The notes below the pieces were generated by a model. That model made no database searches. It had not been told where the DNA came from and saw nothing but the letters and a program-made list of their open reading frames with translations. Below are positions 38,606-48,462 of a DNA stretch of 64,000 bases, in pieces. The translations under genes and the position numbers were made by a program. Source of the stretch: Methanolobus tindarius DSM 2278 (lineage in GTDB: Archaea > Halobacteriota > Methanosarcinia > Methanosarcinales > Methanosarcinaceae); contig NZ_AZAJ01000001.1 of NCBI RefSeq assembly GCF_000504205.1, positions 2,206,879 through 2,270,878 of the forward strand, given 5' to 3'. Position 1 is the first letter of the stretch. Each line of letters starts with the position of its first letter.

Positions 38606-38951
38606 ACCACAATCTTACAAGCGAAGATAAAATTTCCTCAAGTATTTTGAATATTCTTTATCTTTATTTAATCAATTCCCATTTGACTGCAAGGATATCC
38701 AGAAACGTGACAAGATATTCGGTAAAAAGTTTGTATGCGGGATTAAGTAAGAATAGAACATTATGTAGGTAACAACTGATAAAATGATTAAAACGTAAGT
38801 TTTTAATTAAAAGGCCGAGTCGCCTTCTTTTAAATCGATAACATTGGAGAGGGAAATCTATAACTGGTTATAACTCCTTATAGTAAATGCTTTTAAATCT
38901 ACCTATTTATCTGATTTTATATATATTATTGTCTTTACAAGGGAGCACTTA
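38606..38951. other. Intergenic region with a weak hairpin
   Basis: About 345 bases without a clear gene. A weak inverted repeat (AAAAGGC at 38809-38815 against GCCTTCTTTT at 38822-38831) could be a terminator. The TATA-like stretch ATATATATT (38917-38925) may be the promoter of the next gene. Confidence 0.45.
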
Positions 38952-39404
38952 ATGAAAACACATTTTAATATGCATAGAATAAGTCAGAAAATAATATTCA
39001 AAAAGGTAACTGATTTTGTTACTAGCATCATCCTTTATATATTGTTGCTAGCCTTGCTTGTTGGGGTCGCAAATATCCTATTTGACATAAAATCAATGTT
39101 TTATGGGTCTTCAAATGGTGGTTTTTCCCAGGTGGTATCTGGTGTTCTTACTATCTTTGTCCTTATAGACCTTTTCAAAACATTTGTTGATTATCGTGAA
39201 CATGAAGAAATCAGAATTACATACGTGACTGATGCTACGATCTTAATAGTTATGCGTGAAATCGCAGTAGGTGTATATGTTCAAAGATTTGATTACCAAT
39301 TTATCTTAGGAATGTCTGTATTAATACTAACATTGGGCATTATAAGAGCAATGGCTGTTAAATATCCGCCTATTAAAACCAATCAGTTACAAACCATACA
39401 ATAA
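38952..39404 (+). CDS. PsiE-family membrane protein
   Basis: A 150-residue, four-helix protein of the PsiE family: a basic N-terminus, then LYILLLALLVGVANILFDIK, and the characteristic FKTFVDYREHEEIRITYVTD segment (Glu/His/Arg-rich, residues ~78-97). The fourth helix ends in a cytosolic tail. The family was named for phosphate-starvation induction in E. coli; its role is unknown. A paralogue lies at 20271. Confidence 0.8.
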   Translation: MKTHFNMHRISQKIIFKKVTDFVTSIILYILLLALLVGVANILFDIKSMFYGSSNGGFSQVVSGVLTIFVLIDLFKTFVDYREHEEIRITYVTDATILIVMREIAVGVYVQRFDYQFILGMSVLILTLGIIRAMAVKYPPIKTNQLQTIQ

Positions 39405-39445
39405 GGAAAAATATTTTTGAATGCAATTATAAGGAGATGGGGATA

Positions 39446-39946
39446 GTGTATACGGTTTATATGAAAACATTAGGAAATTCACGCATCAACGTAGATCATA
39501 TAATTAAGATATGGTGCGATCTGAATCAGATTAATGTAATAACTTCTGATTCATCTATAGAGACAATCTTTAGTGGAACTACCGATTATGCGGATGAAAA
39601 ATTAGACGTAGTACTTTCTCAAATAGACGAAGCAAAAAGAAAATCAGAAAATATTGGTGATCTTGTCATACTAGATCTATCTAAAAACCTTAAATGAGCT
39701 GATAGATGATTTTGTTCCTCTTCAACATCTTGTGGGTAATTATGACAACAATGTCTTATTGCCCTATAGAAAATTGGTGATTCTCCACATGATAAGTACA
39801 AGGCGATATTTTATGAATCCCTGTCATGTGACACTATCCATACTTATATTCGGGATATGATCCGTAAATTTGGAACAGATTTCCAATGTAATCCCTTTCA
39901 AATTTACCCACTCGATGTTGTGGAGGTTCATGATTTTTTATTCTAA
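39446..39946 (+). pseudogene. Decayed gene with two frame changes
   Basis: A first frame begins at GTG (39446), with AAGGAG at 39431-39436, and encodes about 83 residues (YTVYMKTLGNSRINVDH... to the TGA at 39695). The -1 frame then continues NELIDDFVPLQHLVGNYDN up to about 39775, and a third frame reads SPHDKYKAIFYESLSCDT and ends in DVVEVHDFLF at 39946. The three parts read as one coherent protein of about 165 residues, so two indels are likely. Alternatively only the first segment is a functional small gene (39446-39697). The family is unknown. Confidence 0.4.
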
Positions 39947-40168
39947 TTGGATAGCCAAATAAAGGAAAAGTATTAACAGCATCTTGAAAAAGGTCTTTTT
40001 CTTTTTAAGTAATCTCTTTTTAGTGCAAGTTTGTCAGGCTAAAAGAATTTTGTTCATATCATACTGATTAATAGGATATTTTCAACATAGTAAAAGCTGA
40101 TTGTTTGATGCCACACTTTAATTCAATTAAAAAAGACTACTAGTTACAAAATTTTGTACTATGTCTAT

Positions 40169-40468
40169 TTATTTACTGAGCTTTTCACAGGAACATTTTT
40201 CACAAATATTTACAATAATAGTGATTAGCAAATAAACCCATACGATATACATTATGATCGTAACTAGGATTAATGGGACATTGTTAGCTTTAAACATTAA
40301 ATATTCTACATATTTTTCTGGTCCAAAAGTTCTTGAAACAAAGATCGTAATGAATAAGTTAAGAATTTTTGGTAGGCTTAATCCAAGGAATAAAATAACA
40401 AAACTGTACAATTTTTCTTTTGTTGGATTTAACAAATGATGTAAATTCACACTATATATATTCGACAT
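40169..40468 (-). CDS. Small membrane protein, function unknown
   Basis: A 99-residue protein with two hydrophobic segments (LYSFVILFLGLSLPKILNLF and NNVPLILVTIIMYIVWVYLL) and a C-terminal Cys-x-Cys/Lys end (ICEKCSCEKLSK). No family or neighbour assigns a role. It lies in an AT-rich stretch. Confidence 0.45.
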   Translation of the reverse strand: MSNIYSVNLHHLLNPTKEKLYSFVILFLGLSLPKILNLFITIFVSRTFGPEKYVEYLMFKANNVPLILVTIIMYIVWVYLLITIIVNICEKCSCEKLSK

Positions 40469-40555
40469 TTTAAACTACTGTTAATCCTATGAGCATTGTA
40501 GCATAAAATAAGAATTTGACACTGCCCTTAAGCAATGTCAAACAAATCTAATTCT

Positions 40556-43500
40556 TCAGTTCGCCTTAATATACTCGATCATTTTCGGCGTTAGCAGTGG
40601 TGCAATCTGCGGAAGCATGTTAGGCATGAGATTCTCCATTGCAGCGGGCATGAGGTCAGGCATTTGTTCCTTCATGTAATCCGGCATTGGGACTCTCTTT
40701 TCAACAGCTTTGAGCATCTTTGGCATGACTTTTGGCATCAGTGAAGGCATGAGCATAGGCATCATTTTCGGCATCATCGGTTTCATGAGTGCATTCATGC
40801 CGGGTACATACTTCACCGTCTTCATCATTGCCTGCATGTAGGATGGCATGGCTCCGATCATATCAGGGAGCAGTTCAACCATCATGTCGGTCATGTTCTC
40901 AGGTTCCATCAGGTCGATCATTTTCTCAAAGACTGCCCATGCAGCAAGAGCATCATTGGTTGTGTCAGGTATGTCATATCCAAGACTGCGTGCTGCAAGT
41001 GCACCTAAGTCCTGAATCTCCACGTTGACATCATTCTCCCTTGCAGCTACCCTGAACTGGACAACACAGCACGGACAGAGAGCAGCCATAATATCAGCGT
41101 CCTGGTCAACAGCTTCCTGCAAACGGACATTTCCAATCTTTGATGCGATCTGCGGCTCATCAATAAGAGTCACAACAGAACCACAGCAGAGAGCTTTCTC
41201 ACGGTTGTGCTCCATTTCCTTAAATTCAACACCTGGGATTGCCTTAAGCAGTTCACGTGGAGCATCATATACTCCTGCACCTGCTCTGCCGATGTGACAT
41301 GAGTCATGCCATGCAACAGTCTTGTTCAGTGGCACCTTGAACTTCGGTTTGAGCACATCCAGCTTATCCATAAGCACTTCAGAATAATGCCTTGCCTCAA
41401 TATCAAAATCCATTCCAAGCTTCTCAGCCCACTGTGGATAGATCGTCCTCCACATAAGCAGACATGCAGGACATGAAGTTACAACGGTCTTTGCACCTGC
41501 TTTCTGCATATTGGCAATATTCATTTTCAGGATTCTCTCAAACACATCCCACTTTCCGGCAACAAGCATGGGTATACCACAGCATGCTTCCTTATCACCA
41601 AGGGTTGTGAACTCAATTCCTGCCTCATCAAGCAGCCTTGCAGTTCCCACAGCAACATCCTTCTCAACAAAGGAGGCAGTACATCCTGCAAAGTAAGCAA
41701 TTTCTGCCTTATCCTTTATTTTAGGCCTGAGATCATCAGGTATCCACTTATCCCTGTCAACCCTGTAATTCGCCCAGATGTTCCTCTGGTTGTCCAGACT
41801 CTGAGCCATGATTTCAAACGGAGGGATTGTCATCATACCTCTCTTCTGGACTAAATTCTCTCTCAGTGTCATCCACGAGCGTTCAATTGGCAGGTCAAGC
41901 TGACAATAATAGTCACACATTTCACAGGTTGTACATGCAAGGAATGTGTCAACCTGTTCCTGGTCAAGGGGCATTTTTCCTGCAAGGTATTCCTTAATGA
42001 AGAACCACTTTCCACGAGGCGACTGTGATTCCCAGCCACGACCGTAGTACTGGTCACATTCGTTAACACAATAACCGCACTGCGCGCAGGTGAATGCATG
42101 TGATATGATATCCCCGGGCAGTCCTTTTTCATCCTTGAATTCCTGGTGCCCTACTCCACACATGTTTCCGACCATACGTGCCATTGGCTCGAATGTTTTT
42201 GCCATGGAAAGTCCTGTATTAATCATGGATTTGCCTGTCATTGTTTCAGGGTTCATGATGTCATCAGGGTCAACATCTTTCTTGAATTCCTTTATGAGTT
42301 TGAACCGGTCCCTGTAAACCTTCTCAGCCTGACTTGCAAAATAAAGGCCGGAAGCGTAAATCCTTCCGCCATTCTCCTCTGCTATTTTTACAATACTCAG
42401 GGCAAGCGGGAAGGCAAGATTGTATTTAAAAGACCTTTCCGAGTGAGGCATGAAACAGAGCATGATGGCTTCTTCGCCTTTGGTGACCATTCCTTCAACA
42501 AGGACAGGCAAACCAATTTTCTTCTCAATTTCATTGAAAATAGTATCTATTTTGTCAACAGGAACAACAACTTCAGCCGGAATGAATGAAGGACCAAGCC
42601 TCTTCACTTTCATTGACCTGAACCATTCCTGTGTTTCATGCTCGGCAATTTCATCTGGCAGTATCTCTCCGCCAGCTTCTTTTACAATACTTTCAAGGGC
42701 GCTTACGTCTCTTGATACAGGATAAGCGAAATTGCAGATGTAGGAAAGCGGCAGTTCCGGCCTGTGTTCATCCACTGTTTCTCCGTAGTGTGTTTTGTAC
42801 GGAGCTTTGTTCTTCATATCAGCCCACTGCGGGTTTAAGAATGAGATTGCCCATACCGGGACTTTTTTCTCCCCGACCATCTTGATAGCCTTTTTCATTG
42901 AAGATGCATCAGGGAATTTTGCAGAGATTGCTCCAGTCTTTTCGTATTTCCTGAGTTTCAGGGTAATTTGCGTAATAATTCCGGTGGCTCCAAAGGTTCC
43001 GATTATCTTTCCCAGTTCCTCACCTGAGAAATCATTCACTTCACCATTTGGAAGGACAACCCTTGCAGATTCCATAGTGTCCTGTGACCAGCCGTATTCG
43101 TAACTTCCATAGCCCACACCATTCTGGGCAAGCCAGCCACCAACGGTTGCAGACATTGCACTTGAAGGTACAGCCTGTACTGCAAGTCCTTCCTCGTTGA
43201 GCTTTTCCTCCAGGTTGTACCACACGGCACCTGCTCCCACGGTAACTCTGAGATTATCCTTGTCAAGATTGATTATATGTCTCATGGGAGTTACATCGGC
43301 AATAATTCCTCCTTTTGTAGGAATGATTCCACCGTACCCGGATGAGGCTCCTGCTCTTGGAACAACAGGAATTTTGTATTTACGTGCAAAATTAATAAGT
43401 TCAACAGCTTTTTCTTCATTCTTTACTTTTACAATTGCTGCGGGCTTGGACTTACCCACCATTGTTTTTATGAGTGAAGGTAATGCTCCCACATCATGTG

Positions 43501-43615
43501 TGTAAAAGTGTCTTTCCTTGTCTTTGAAATTGACCCCTCTGCCAAAAATATCGGAGAGTTCCTTTTTTTGTTGCTCACTTAGTTCAAATGTTGAATTTGC
43601 CATGATAAACCCCAT
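40556..43615 (-). CDS. FAD-dependent oxidoreductase fused to two [4Fe-4S] and CCG domains, with Met-rich tail
   Basis: A 1019-residue fusion. Residues ~1-480 are a GlcD/D-lactate-dehydrogenase-type FAD-binding domain (VVPRAGASSGYGG and VGGWLAQNGVGYGSYEYG). Next come two [4Fe-4S] sites (CAQCGYCVNECDQ and CTTCEMCDYYCQLD), then two CCG/heterodisulfide-reductase-D-like domains (EACCGIPM and ALCCGS, with SCPACL and CPCCVVQF). The last ~117 residues are extremely Met-rich. Such proteins oxidise D-2-hydroxy acids and pass electrons to a partner via FeS or thiol centres. The real substrate could be lactate or glycolate. Pyruvate kinase is divergent. The start may also be the ATG at 43603. Confidence 0.85.
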   Translation of the reverse strand: MGFIMANSTFELSEQQKKELSDIFGRGVNFKDKERHFYTHDVGALPSLIKTMVGKSKPAAIVKVKNEEKAVELINFARKYKIPVVPRAGASSGYGGIIPTKGGIIADVTPMRHIINLDKDNLRVTVGAGAVWYNLEEKLNEEGLAVQAVPSSAMSATVGGWLAQNGVGYGSYEYGWSQDTMESARVVLPNGEVNDFSGEELGKIIGTFGATGIITQITLKLRKYEKTGAISAKFPDASSMKKAIKMVGEKKVPVWAISFLNPQWADMKNKAPYKTHYGETVDEHRPELPLSYICNFAYPVSRDVSALESIVKEAGGEILPDEIAEHETQEWFRSMKVKRLGPSFIPAEVVVPVDKIDTIFNEIEKKIGLPVLVEGMVTKGEEAIMLCFMPHSERSFKYNLAFPLALSIVKIAEENGGRIYASGLYFASQAEKVYRDRFKLIKEFKKDVDPDDIMNPETMTGKSMINTGLSMAKTFEPMARMVGNMCGVGHQEFKDEKGLPGDIISHAFTCAQCGYCVNECDQYYGRGWESQSPRGKWFFIKEYLAGKMPLDQEQVDTFLACTTCEMCDYYCQLDLPIERSWMTLRENLVQKRGMMTIPPFEIMAQSLDNQRNIWANYRVDRDKWIPDDLRPKIKDKAEIAYFAGCTASFVEKDVAVGTARLLDEAGIEFTTLGDKEACCGIPMLVAGKWDVFERILKMNIANMQKAGAKTVVTSCPACLLMWRTIYPQWAEKLGMDFDIEARHYSEVLMDKLDVLKPKFKVPLNKTVAWHDSCHIGRAGAGVYDAPRELLKAIPGVEFKEMEHNREKALCCGSVVTLIDEPQIASKIGNVRLQEAVDQDADIMAALCPCCVVQFRVAARENDVNVEIQDLGALAARSLGYDIPDTTNDALAAWAVFEKMIDLMEPENMTDMMVELLPDMIGAMPSYMQAMMKTVKYVPGMNALMKPMMPKMMPMLMPSLMPKVMPKMLKAVEKRVPMPDYMKEQMPDLMPAAMENLMPNMLPQIAPLLTPKMIEYIKAN

Positions 43616-43786
43616 AATATATATTGGATTCTTATATTTAAAATATTTTTAGAGACGTGTGATTATATGGTATCTCTATATGTCCCTATATATACTGACT
43701 TGAATACTTCCAAATAAACCTAAATTTAATCAGTTCCATAAGAACAATTATATTGATTACTGAATATCTTTAAGGTGGGATAATGT

Positions 43787-45226
43787 ATGGATTTGCCTGA
43801 CCACAAAACAAAGATCGTATGTACAATCGGCCCTGCAACCTCATCTCCGGAAATGATCAGGGAGCTCATTATTGCCGGAATGAATGTTGCCCGTCTGAAC
43901 TTTTCTCATGGTGATATGGATGACCATCGCAAACTTATCAAGAGGATCAGGGATGCTGCTGATGAACTTAATCAGGTGGTTGCAATCATGGCGGATCTCC
44001 CGGGTCCGAAAATCAGGGTTGGTGTAATTGAAAATGAACCCATGATATTGAGAAAAAATGACCGGATTACTTTAACTACAAAGGATATTCTTGGAAAGGA
44101 TTCAGTGATTCCTGTTCAGTATAAACAGATTGCAGATAGTGTTTTACCAGGCAGTCCGATTTATCTTAGTGATGGTTTTATTCAGCTCAATTGTGATGCA
44201 ATAGAAAATGAGGATATTCATTGTAAAGTCGTTGTAGGCGGTCCGCTTTTCTCTAAAAAAGGTATTAATCTGCCCGGTTCAAAGATATATGTAAGTCCGA
44301 TAACGGGAAAGGATCTTGAAATTATAGATTTTGCCTTGAAAGAAGGTATTAGCATATTCTGTCTTTCTTTTATAGAATCCAGAGATGATGTTGTACAGGC
44401 ACGCAACTATATTGAATCAAAAGGGAAAACAGCATTCCTTGTTTCAAAAATAGAACGTGAACAGGCAGTGAAGAATATTGATTCTATCTTGCAGGAGACC
44501 GATGCTATAATGGTAGCACGTGGTGATCTTGGAGTGGAGGTTCCTATTGAGGAAGTTCCTATCATACAAAAGAAGATCATCCACAAAGCAAACCTTCTCA
44601 GCAAACCGGTAATTACTGCCACGCAAATGCTTGAGTCGATGATAAGTAACATCCGTCCTACAAGAGCTGAAGCAACAGATGTGGCAAATGCAATAATAGA
44701 CGGCACAGATGCAGTTATGCTGTCTGGAGAAACTGCAGTAGGAAAATATCCTGTTGAAACAGTAAAGATGATGGCTACAATTGCAAAATCAACGGAAAAA
44801 TGGCGTGATCACACCACTCTTGGGCTTGAGTTAATGACAAAAGCAATACATAAAATGAATCCGACTATCGAGGATGTAATCTCTATACAGGTCAATGAAG
44901 CTCTTCGCAGTCTCCCGGTTCGTTACGTAATAACTCCTACTGTATCCGGAAAAACTTCACGTTTGATATCCCGGTTCCGGCCAAATGTCTGGATATTGGC
45001 ATTCAGCCGCAATTCACTGACGTGTGAACAGCTTACCTTGCAGTATGCGGTTTATCCTGTATTTGTCATATTGAAAGTCCATGAATGGGAAGCTACAATC
45101 ATGGATTCCCTTAAAAGGCTGGGAAATATTGAACCTGGGGATCTGGTTCTTTTAACACAGGGGCAGGTTCCTGGTGGTGGTAGATCCGGTGGCACTAATT
45201 TCCTGAAGTTTATTGTTGCTGAATGA
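43787..45226 (+). CDS. pyk: Pyruvate kinase
   Basis: Converts phosphoenolpyruvate and ADP to pyruvate and ATP. The 479-residue enzyme has IVCTIGPATSSPEMIRELI (residues ~9-27), NVARLNFSHG (~32-41), the substrate-binding VARGDLGVEVPIEEVP (~242-257), TATQMLESM (~276-284) and the C-terminal allosteric domain. The catalytic Lys is in VSKIEREQAV (~217-226). In methanogens it works with PEP synthetase in central carbon metabolism. It stands alone, divergent from the FAD/Fe-S fusion gene. Confidence 0.94.
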   Translation: MDLPDHKTKIVCTIGPATSSPEMIRELIIAGMNVARLNFSHGDMDDHRKLIKRIRDAADELNQVVAIMADLPGPKIRVGVIENEPMILRKNDRITLTTKDILGKDSVIPVQYKQIADSVLPGSPIYLSDGFIQLNCDAIENEDIHCKVVVGGPLFSKKGINLPGSKIYVSPITGKDLEIIDFALKEGISIFCLSFIESRDDVVQARNYIESKGKTAFLVSKIEREQAVKNIDSILQETDAIMVARGDLGVEVPIEEVPIIQKKIIHKANLLSKPVITATQMLESMISNIRPTRAEATDVANAIIDGTDAVMLSGETAVGKYPVETVKMMATIAKSTEKWRDHTTLGLELMTKAIHKMNPTIEDVISIQVNEALRSLPVRYVITPTVSGKTSRLISRFRPNVWILAFSRNSLTCEQLTLQYAVYPVFVILKVHEWEATIMDSLKRLGNIEPGDLVLLTQGQVPGGGRSGGTNFLKFIVAE

Positions 45227-45322
45227 TTTTTTTGTCAATTTGTAAATTCAGTTTCCAAAAACATAAATATAGTTAGCAAAATAGTATATTTTGCACGTTT
45301 GCACGTATTGGGTGTTGGGAAA

Positions 45323-47041
45323 ATGGAAAAACTCCATATTTTTTCAAGATTAGCGCTGTTTTTGTTCATATTTAGCATGTTCTTTGTTCCCATCGTAAGC
45401 TGTGAGCCGGATGAATCTCATAGCTACCGGATTGCCGTTCTTTCGATTTACGAAGATAAAGATTTTACTAAACAGGCATGGATGCCGGTAGTTGATTATC
45501 TGTCAGATAGTATTCCAAACTCCAGTTTTGAGATTGTTCCTCTTGAATATGATGAGTTTTCCCCTAAATTGGAAACAGATAACATCGATTTCTTTTATTG
45601 CAACCCTTTACTCTACGTGGAAATGGCACGTGCCCATGGGGCCAGCAGGATAGCAACATTCCAGCCAGAATGGAACAACACATCATATATTGGTCTGGGA
45701 GGAACTATTTTTACAAGTGCTGACAGAACTGATATCAATTCCCTGCAGGACTTAAAAGGCAATTCATTCATGGCTGTAAGTGAAAATTCCTTAGGAGGAT
45801 ATCTGGCTGCAAAAGGAGAATTCCATCTGAATGGAATAAACAACAATGATTTCAGCGAGATGACCTTTGGCAATTCCCAGAGAAATACGGTATTTTCTGT
45901 AATTGAAGGAGATACCGATGCCGGTACTGTCCGGACAGGTTTTCTGGAATATATGATAGAAGAAGGGAGCATAGACACAGATGACATCAAAATCCTGAAC
46001 AAGAAAGAATATGATGATTATCCGTTTTCAGCCAGCACTGCACTTTACCCGGATTGGGTTTTTGCAAAGACAGCATCAACATCTGATGAAGTTTCAAAAA
46101 GCATGGCAATAGCCCTGCTGACCATGCCTGCGGACAGTGAAGCAGCAATTTCTATAGGTGCTAGTGGCTGGACAGTTCCGGCAGATTACAACACTGTGGC
46201 TGTCCTCATGCGTGATCTCAGATATGGAATGTATGCTGACTACGGAAAAATAACTCTTAAGGATGCATTCATCCAGCATTGGTATATTCTGGGATTCATA
46301 ATTCTGATTTTTGTCCTTTTTTCAGTCCATTCACGCTGGATGCATGACAAGAAAGAGAAATCCCAACTTGAATCATCAAACAGGATCAAGGATCTCTTCA
46401 CAGACATTATGAGACATGACCTGATGAACCCGGTAAATGTAATCAGAGGTTTTAGCGATGTACTTTATGCAGAAGAGATTGATCTTGAAAAAAAGGAATC
46501 TTTAAAGATGATATGTGGCCAGACTGATCATCTGGCCGCAATGATAAGTTCTGCTGCAAAACTTGCTAAACTTGAATCTGATAAAGAGATAGAGTTTAAG
46601 TCCCAGGATATCGGTTTAATACTGCATTCGGTTGTTGACGGTTTTTCACACGAGTTTTCAAAGAAAGGAATCAATCTGGTCTATGAAAATGGAACTGAAT
46701 ATTATTCACGTGTCAATGATGTAATTGAAGATGTTTTTTCCAATATTGTCTCTAATTCTTTGAAGTACAGTCCTGCTGGCAGCACAATTTCTATTTCTGT
46801 CCGGGACAATGATAAATTCTGGAAAATAATGGTTGCTGATGAAGGCGATGGTATTGCGGATGATGTAAAGCCATTCATTTTTGACAGGTTCCAGCGTGCT
46901 GATAAGAAAGGTGTAAAAGGAACCGGTCTTGGACTTGCTATTGTAAAAAGAATCGTTGAGATCCACAAAGGTAGCGTAGGTGTTGAGGATAACCCGAAAG
47001 GAAAAGGTTCTGTTTTCTGGGTCACGCTGGAAAAAGCATAA
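45323..47041 (+). CDS. Sensor histidine kinase with PhnD-like periplasmic sensor
   Basis: A 573-residue kinase. A signal peptide/TM segment (LALFLFIFSMFFVPIVSC) is followed by a PhnD/SBP-like phosphate/phosphonate-type ligand-binding domain (YRIAVLSIYEDKDFTKQAWM to about residue 315), a TM helix (WYILGFIILIFVLFSV), a HisKA domain with H in IMRHDLMNPVNVIRGFSDVL (~367-386) and HATPase (EDVFSNIVSNSLKYSPAG, DEGDGI and GTGLGLAIVK). The architecture matches tetrathionate-type sensors (TtrS) that use SBP-like sensor domains; the ligand here is unknown. I chose ATG at 45323; the frame is open eight codons upstream. No response regulator is adjacent. Confidence 0.85.
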   Translation: MEKLHIFSRLALFLFIFSMFFVPIVSCEPDESHSYRIAVLSIYEDKDFTKQAWMPVVDYLSDSIPNSSFEIVPLEYDEFSPKLETDNIDFFYCNPLLYVEMARAHGASRIATFQPEWNNTSYIGLGGTIFTSADRTDINSLQDLKGNSFMAVSENSLGGYLAAKGEFHLNGINNNDFSEMTFGNSQRNTVFSVIEGDTDAGTVRTGFLEYMIEEGSIDTDDIKILNKKEYDDYPFSASTALYPDWVFAKTASTSDEVSKSMAIALLTMPADSEAAISIGASGWTVPADYNTVAVLMRDLRYGMYADYGKITLKDAFIQHWYILGFIILIFVLFSVHSRWMHDKKEKSQLESSNRIKDLFTDIMRHDLMNPVNVIRGFSDVLYAEEIDLEKKESLKMICGQTDHLAAMISSAAKLAKLESDKEIEFKSQDIGLILHSVVDGFSHEFSKKGINLVYENGTEYYSRVNDVIEDVFSNIVSNSLKYSPAGSTISISVRDNDKFWKIMVADEGDGIADDVKPFIFDRFQRADKKGVKGTGLGLAIVKRIVEIHKGSVGVEDNPKGKGSVFWVTLEKA

Positions 47042-47075
47042 CTCTGGCAGAACAGCTTTAGTTTTTATACACCAA

Positions 47076-48059
47076 TTATCCGTCTATCTTACGCATAACA
47101 ATTGAACCGTCACGCATGTGAACTTCAACGTACTTTTCTTTTTCCTTATCCGGTTCATATTTGTTATAGAGCATAGATTCAACTCTTCCTGCATCCATAA
47201 GTTCTCTTATAAGGCTGCTATCTTCTCCTTTCATTCTGGATTTTGCAGCAGGAGGGCTGGTTTTCGACTTGTTCTTACTGTAGATAGCACCGCCTTCCAT
47301 TCCGGCACCTATGAACCCTTTAGCGTTCAGGAAAATGAGCTTCCCATTTTTCATGTAAGCTCCGGCAAACTCTCCGACCTCTCCGTGAACGACAACAGTT
47401 CCACCTTTAAGATGTGAACCTGTGTTCATACCGGCATTTCCATTAACTATAACTGTAGCTTTCCTGGCAAGCATTGCTGTTCCGTTGTAGGCGTCACCTT
47501 CAATGATAACCTTTGAATCACAGTTACATCGTGCAGCCACGGTTCCTCTGTGAACTCCATCTTTCAGAATCAATGTATTTTCAGTTTCATCGAACTCGTT
47601 GTTAATGATTTCATCACTGCCGGTTCCGTTACATAGTATATCTGTAATTGAGCGGAATTTTCTGTATTCAGCAACATCGCTGACAAGTTCCACAATATTT
47701 CCAACTGGATATTCGATATCACCTTTGACATACAGTGTGCCGGAAACCATTCCCATTCCAGCTTCAGGTCCGACATTTCCATCAACGAATATTCTGCCTG
47801 CTTTCTCAATTTCCCCGTTTCCGCCAAGATGTTTGATATCAGCACCAAGGCTGTAGGCGAAATTCGATCCTACATTTCCGGTTATTCGTACCTCTCCACC
47901 TGACTTTAGTTCATTGACAATATTCCTGTATGTGAAGGTAGTACCGTTCTGTTTGGGTATAAGGGAATCAGGATTCAGGCTGTTATTGTGCCAGTAAAAA
48001 TTGAAAGTATAGTCGCAGATATAATCTGCAGTTCCTTCAAGGGAAATCTCGATTGCCAT
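47076..48059 (-). CDS. GXGXG beta-helix protein (glutamate synthase alpha C-terminal-like)
   Basis: A protein of about 327 residues with the parallel right-handed beta-helix of the GXGXG family, shared by the glutamate synthase C-terminal domain and formylmethanofuran dehydrogenase subunit C. It shows many turns with the pattern GNVGPEAGMGMVSGTLYVKG, GNAGMNTGSHLKGGTVVVHG and GFIGAGMEGGAIY. The C-terminus (~260-327) adds a charged helical part. Alone, it lacks amidotransferase and FMN domains, so it is probably a scaffold or partner, not a complete enzyme. The start at 48059 lies 4 bases after the ferredoxin stop, with GGATGAG before it; they must be co-transcribed. Confidence 0.8.
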   Translation of the reverse strand: MAIEISLEGTADYICDYTFNFYWHNNSLNPDSLIPKQNGTTFTYRNIVNELKSGGEVRITGNVGSNFAYSLGADIKHLGGNGEIEKAGRIFVDGNVGPEAGMGMVSGTLYVKGDIEYPVGNIVELVSDVAEYRKFRSITDILCNGTGSDEIINNEFDETENTLILKDGVHRGTVAARCNCDSKVIIEGDAYNGTAMLARKATVIVNGNAGMNTGSHLKGGTVVVHGEVGEFAGAYMKNGKLIFLNAKGFIGAGMEGGAIYSKNKSKTSPPAAKSRMKGEDSSLIRELMDAGRVESMLYNKYEPDKEKEKYVEVHMRDGSIVMRKIDG

Positions 48060-48063
48060 AATC

Positions 48064-48432
48064 TCATCCGTGAATAAGCCGTGGCAGGCATTTTGTGCAG
48101 ACCCAGAGACTTTCCATGTTATGCCTGACTGGCATGAGGTAGTTATCCTGTTCACCGCAGCCGCAGCTGAAACACTTGATTGAAACATCTGTTGTCTTTG
48201 GCTGGGATTCGGCTTTTCTCAGGTCAAAAGGAATAGCTTCTCTTTCCTCAATTGTGATTGCACCTTCTGGGCAGACCCCGATGCAGAATCCCATTCCGTC
48301 ACAAAGTTCTTCTGCAACAACTTTTGCTTTGCCGTTTATTATTTGTATAGCACCTTCGGCACATGGTGAAACACACTTTCCACAACCAGTGCATTTCTCT
48401 TCATCTATCTTAACTATCAGTCTCTTTGCCAT
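48064..48432 (-). CDS. Ferredoxin with additional cysteine-rich C-terminal domain
   Basis: A 122-residue protein. The N-terminal half is a 2[4Fe-4S] ferredoxin, [11 protein letters not shown] near residue 15 and [11 protein letters not shown] near residue 44. A C-terminal part (residues ~85-122) adds CFSCGCGEQ and CTKC ([12 protein letters not shown]), possibly a third metal site such as a zinc ribbon. It likely passes electrons to or from the neighbouring enzymes. It lies between the CGGC gene (30-base gap upstream) and the GXGXG gene (4-base gap downstream). Confidence 0.85.
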   Translation of the reverse strand: MAKRLIVKIDEEKCTGCGKCVSPCAEGAIQIINGKAKVVAEELCDGMGFCIGVCPEGAITIEEREAIPFDLRKAESQPKTTDVSIKCFSCGCGEQDNYLMPVRHNMESLWVCTKCLPRLIHG

Positions 48433-48462
48433 GTTTCTCTCTCCTGATATTCTCCTCTTATT

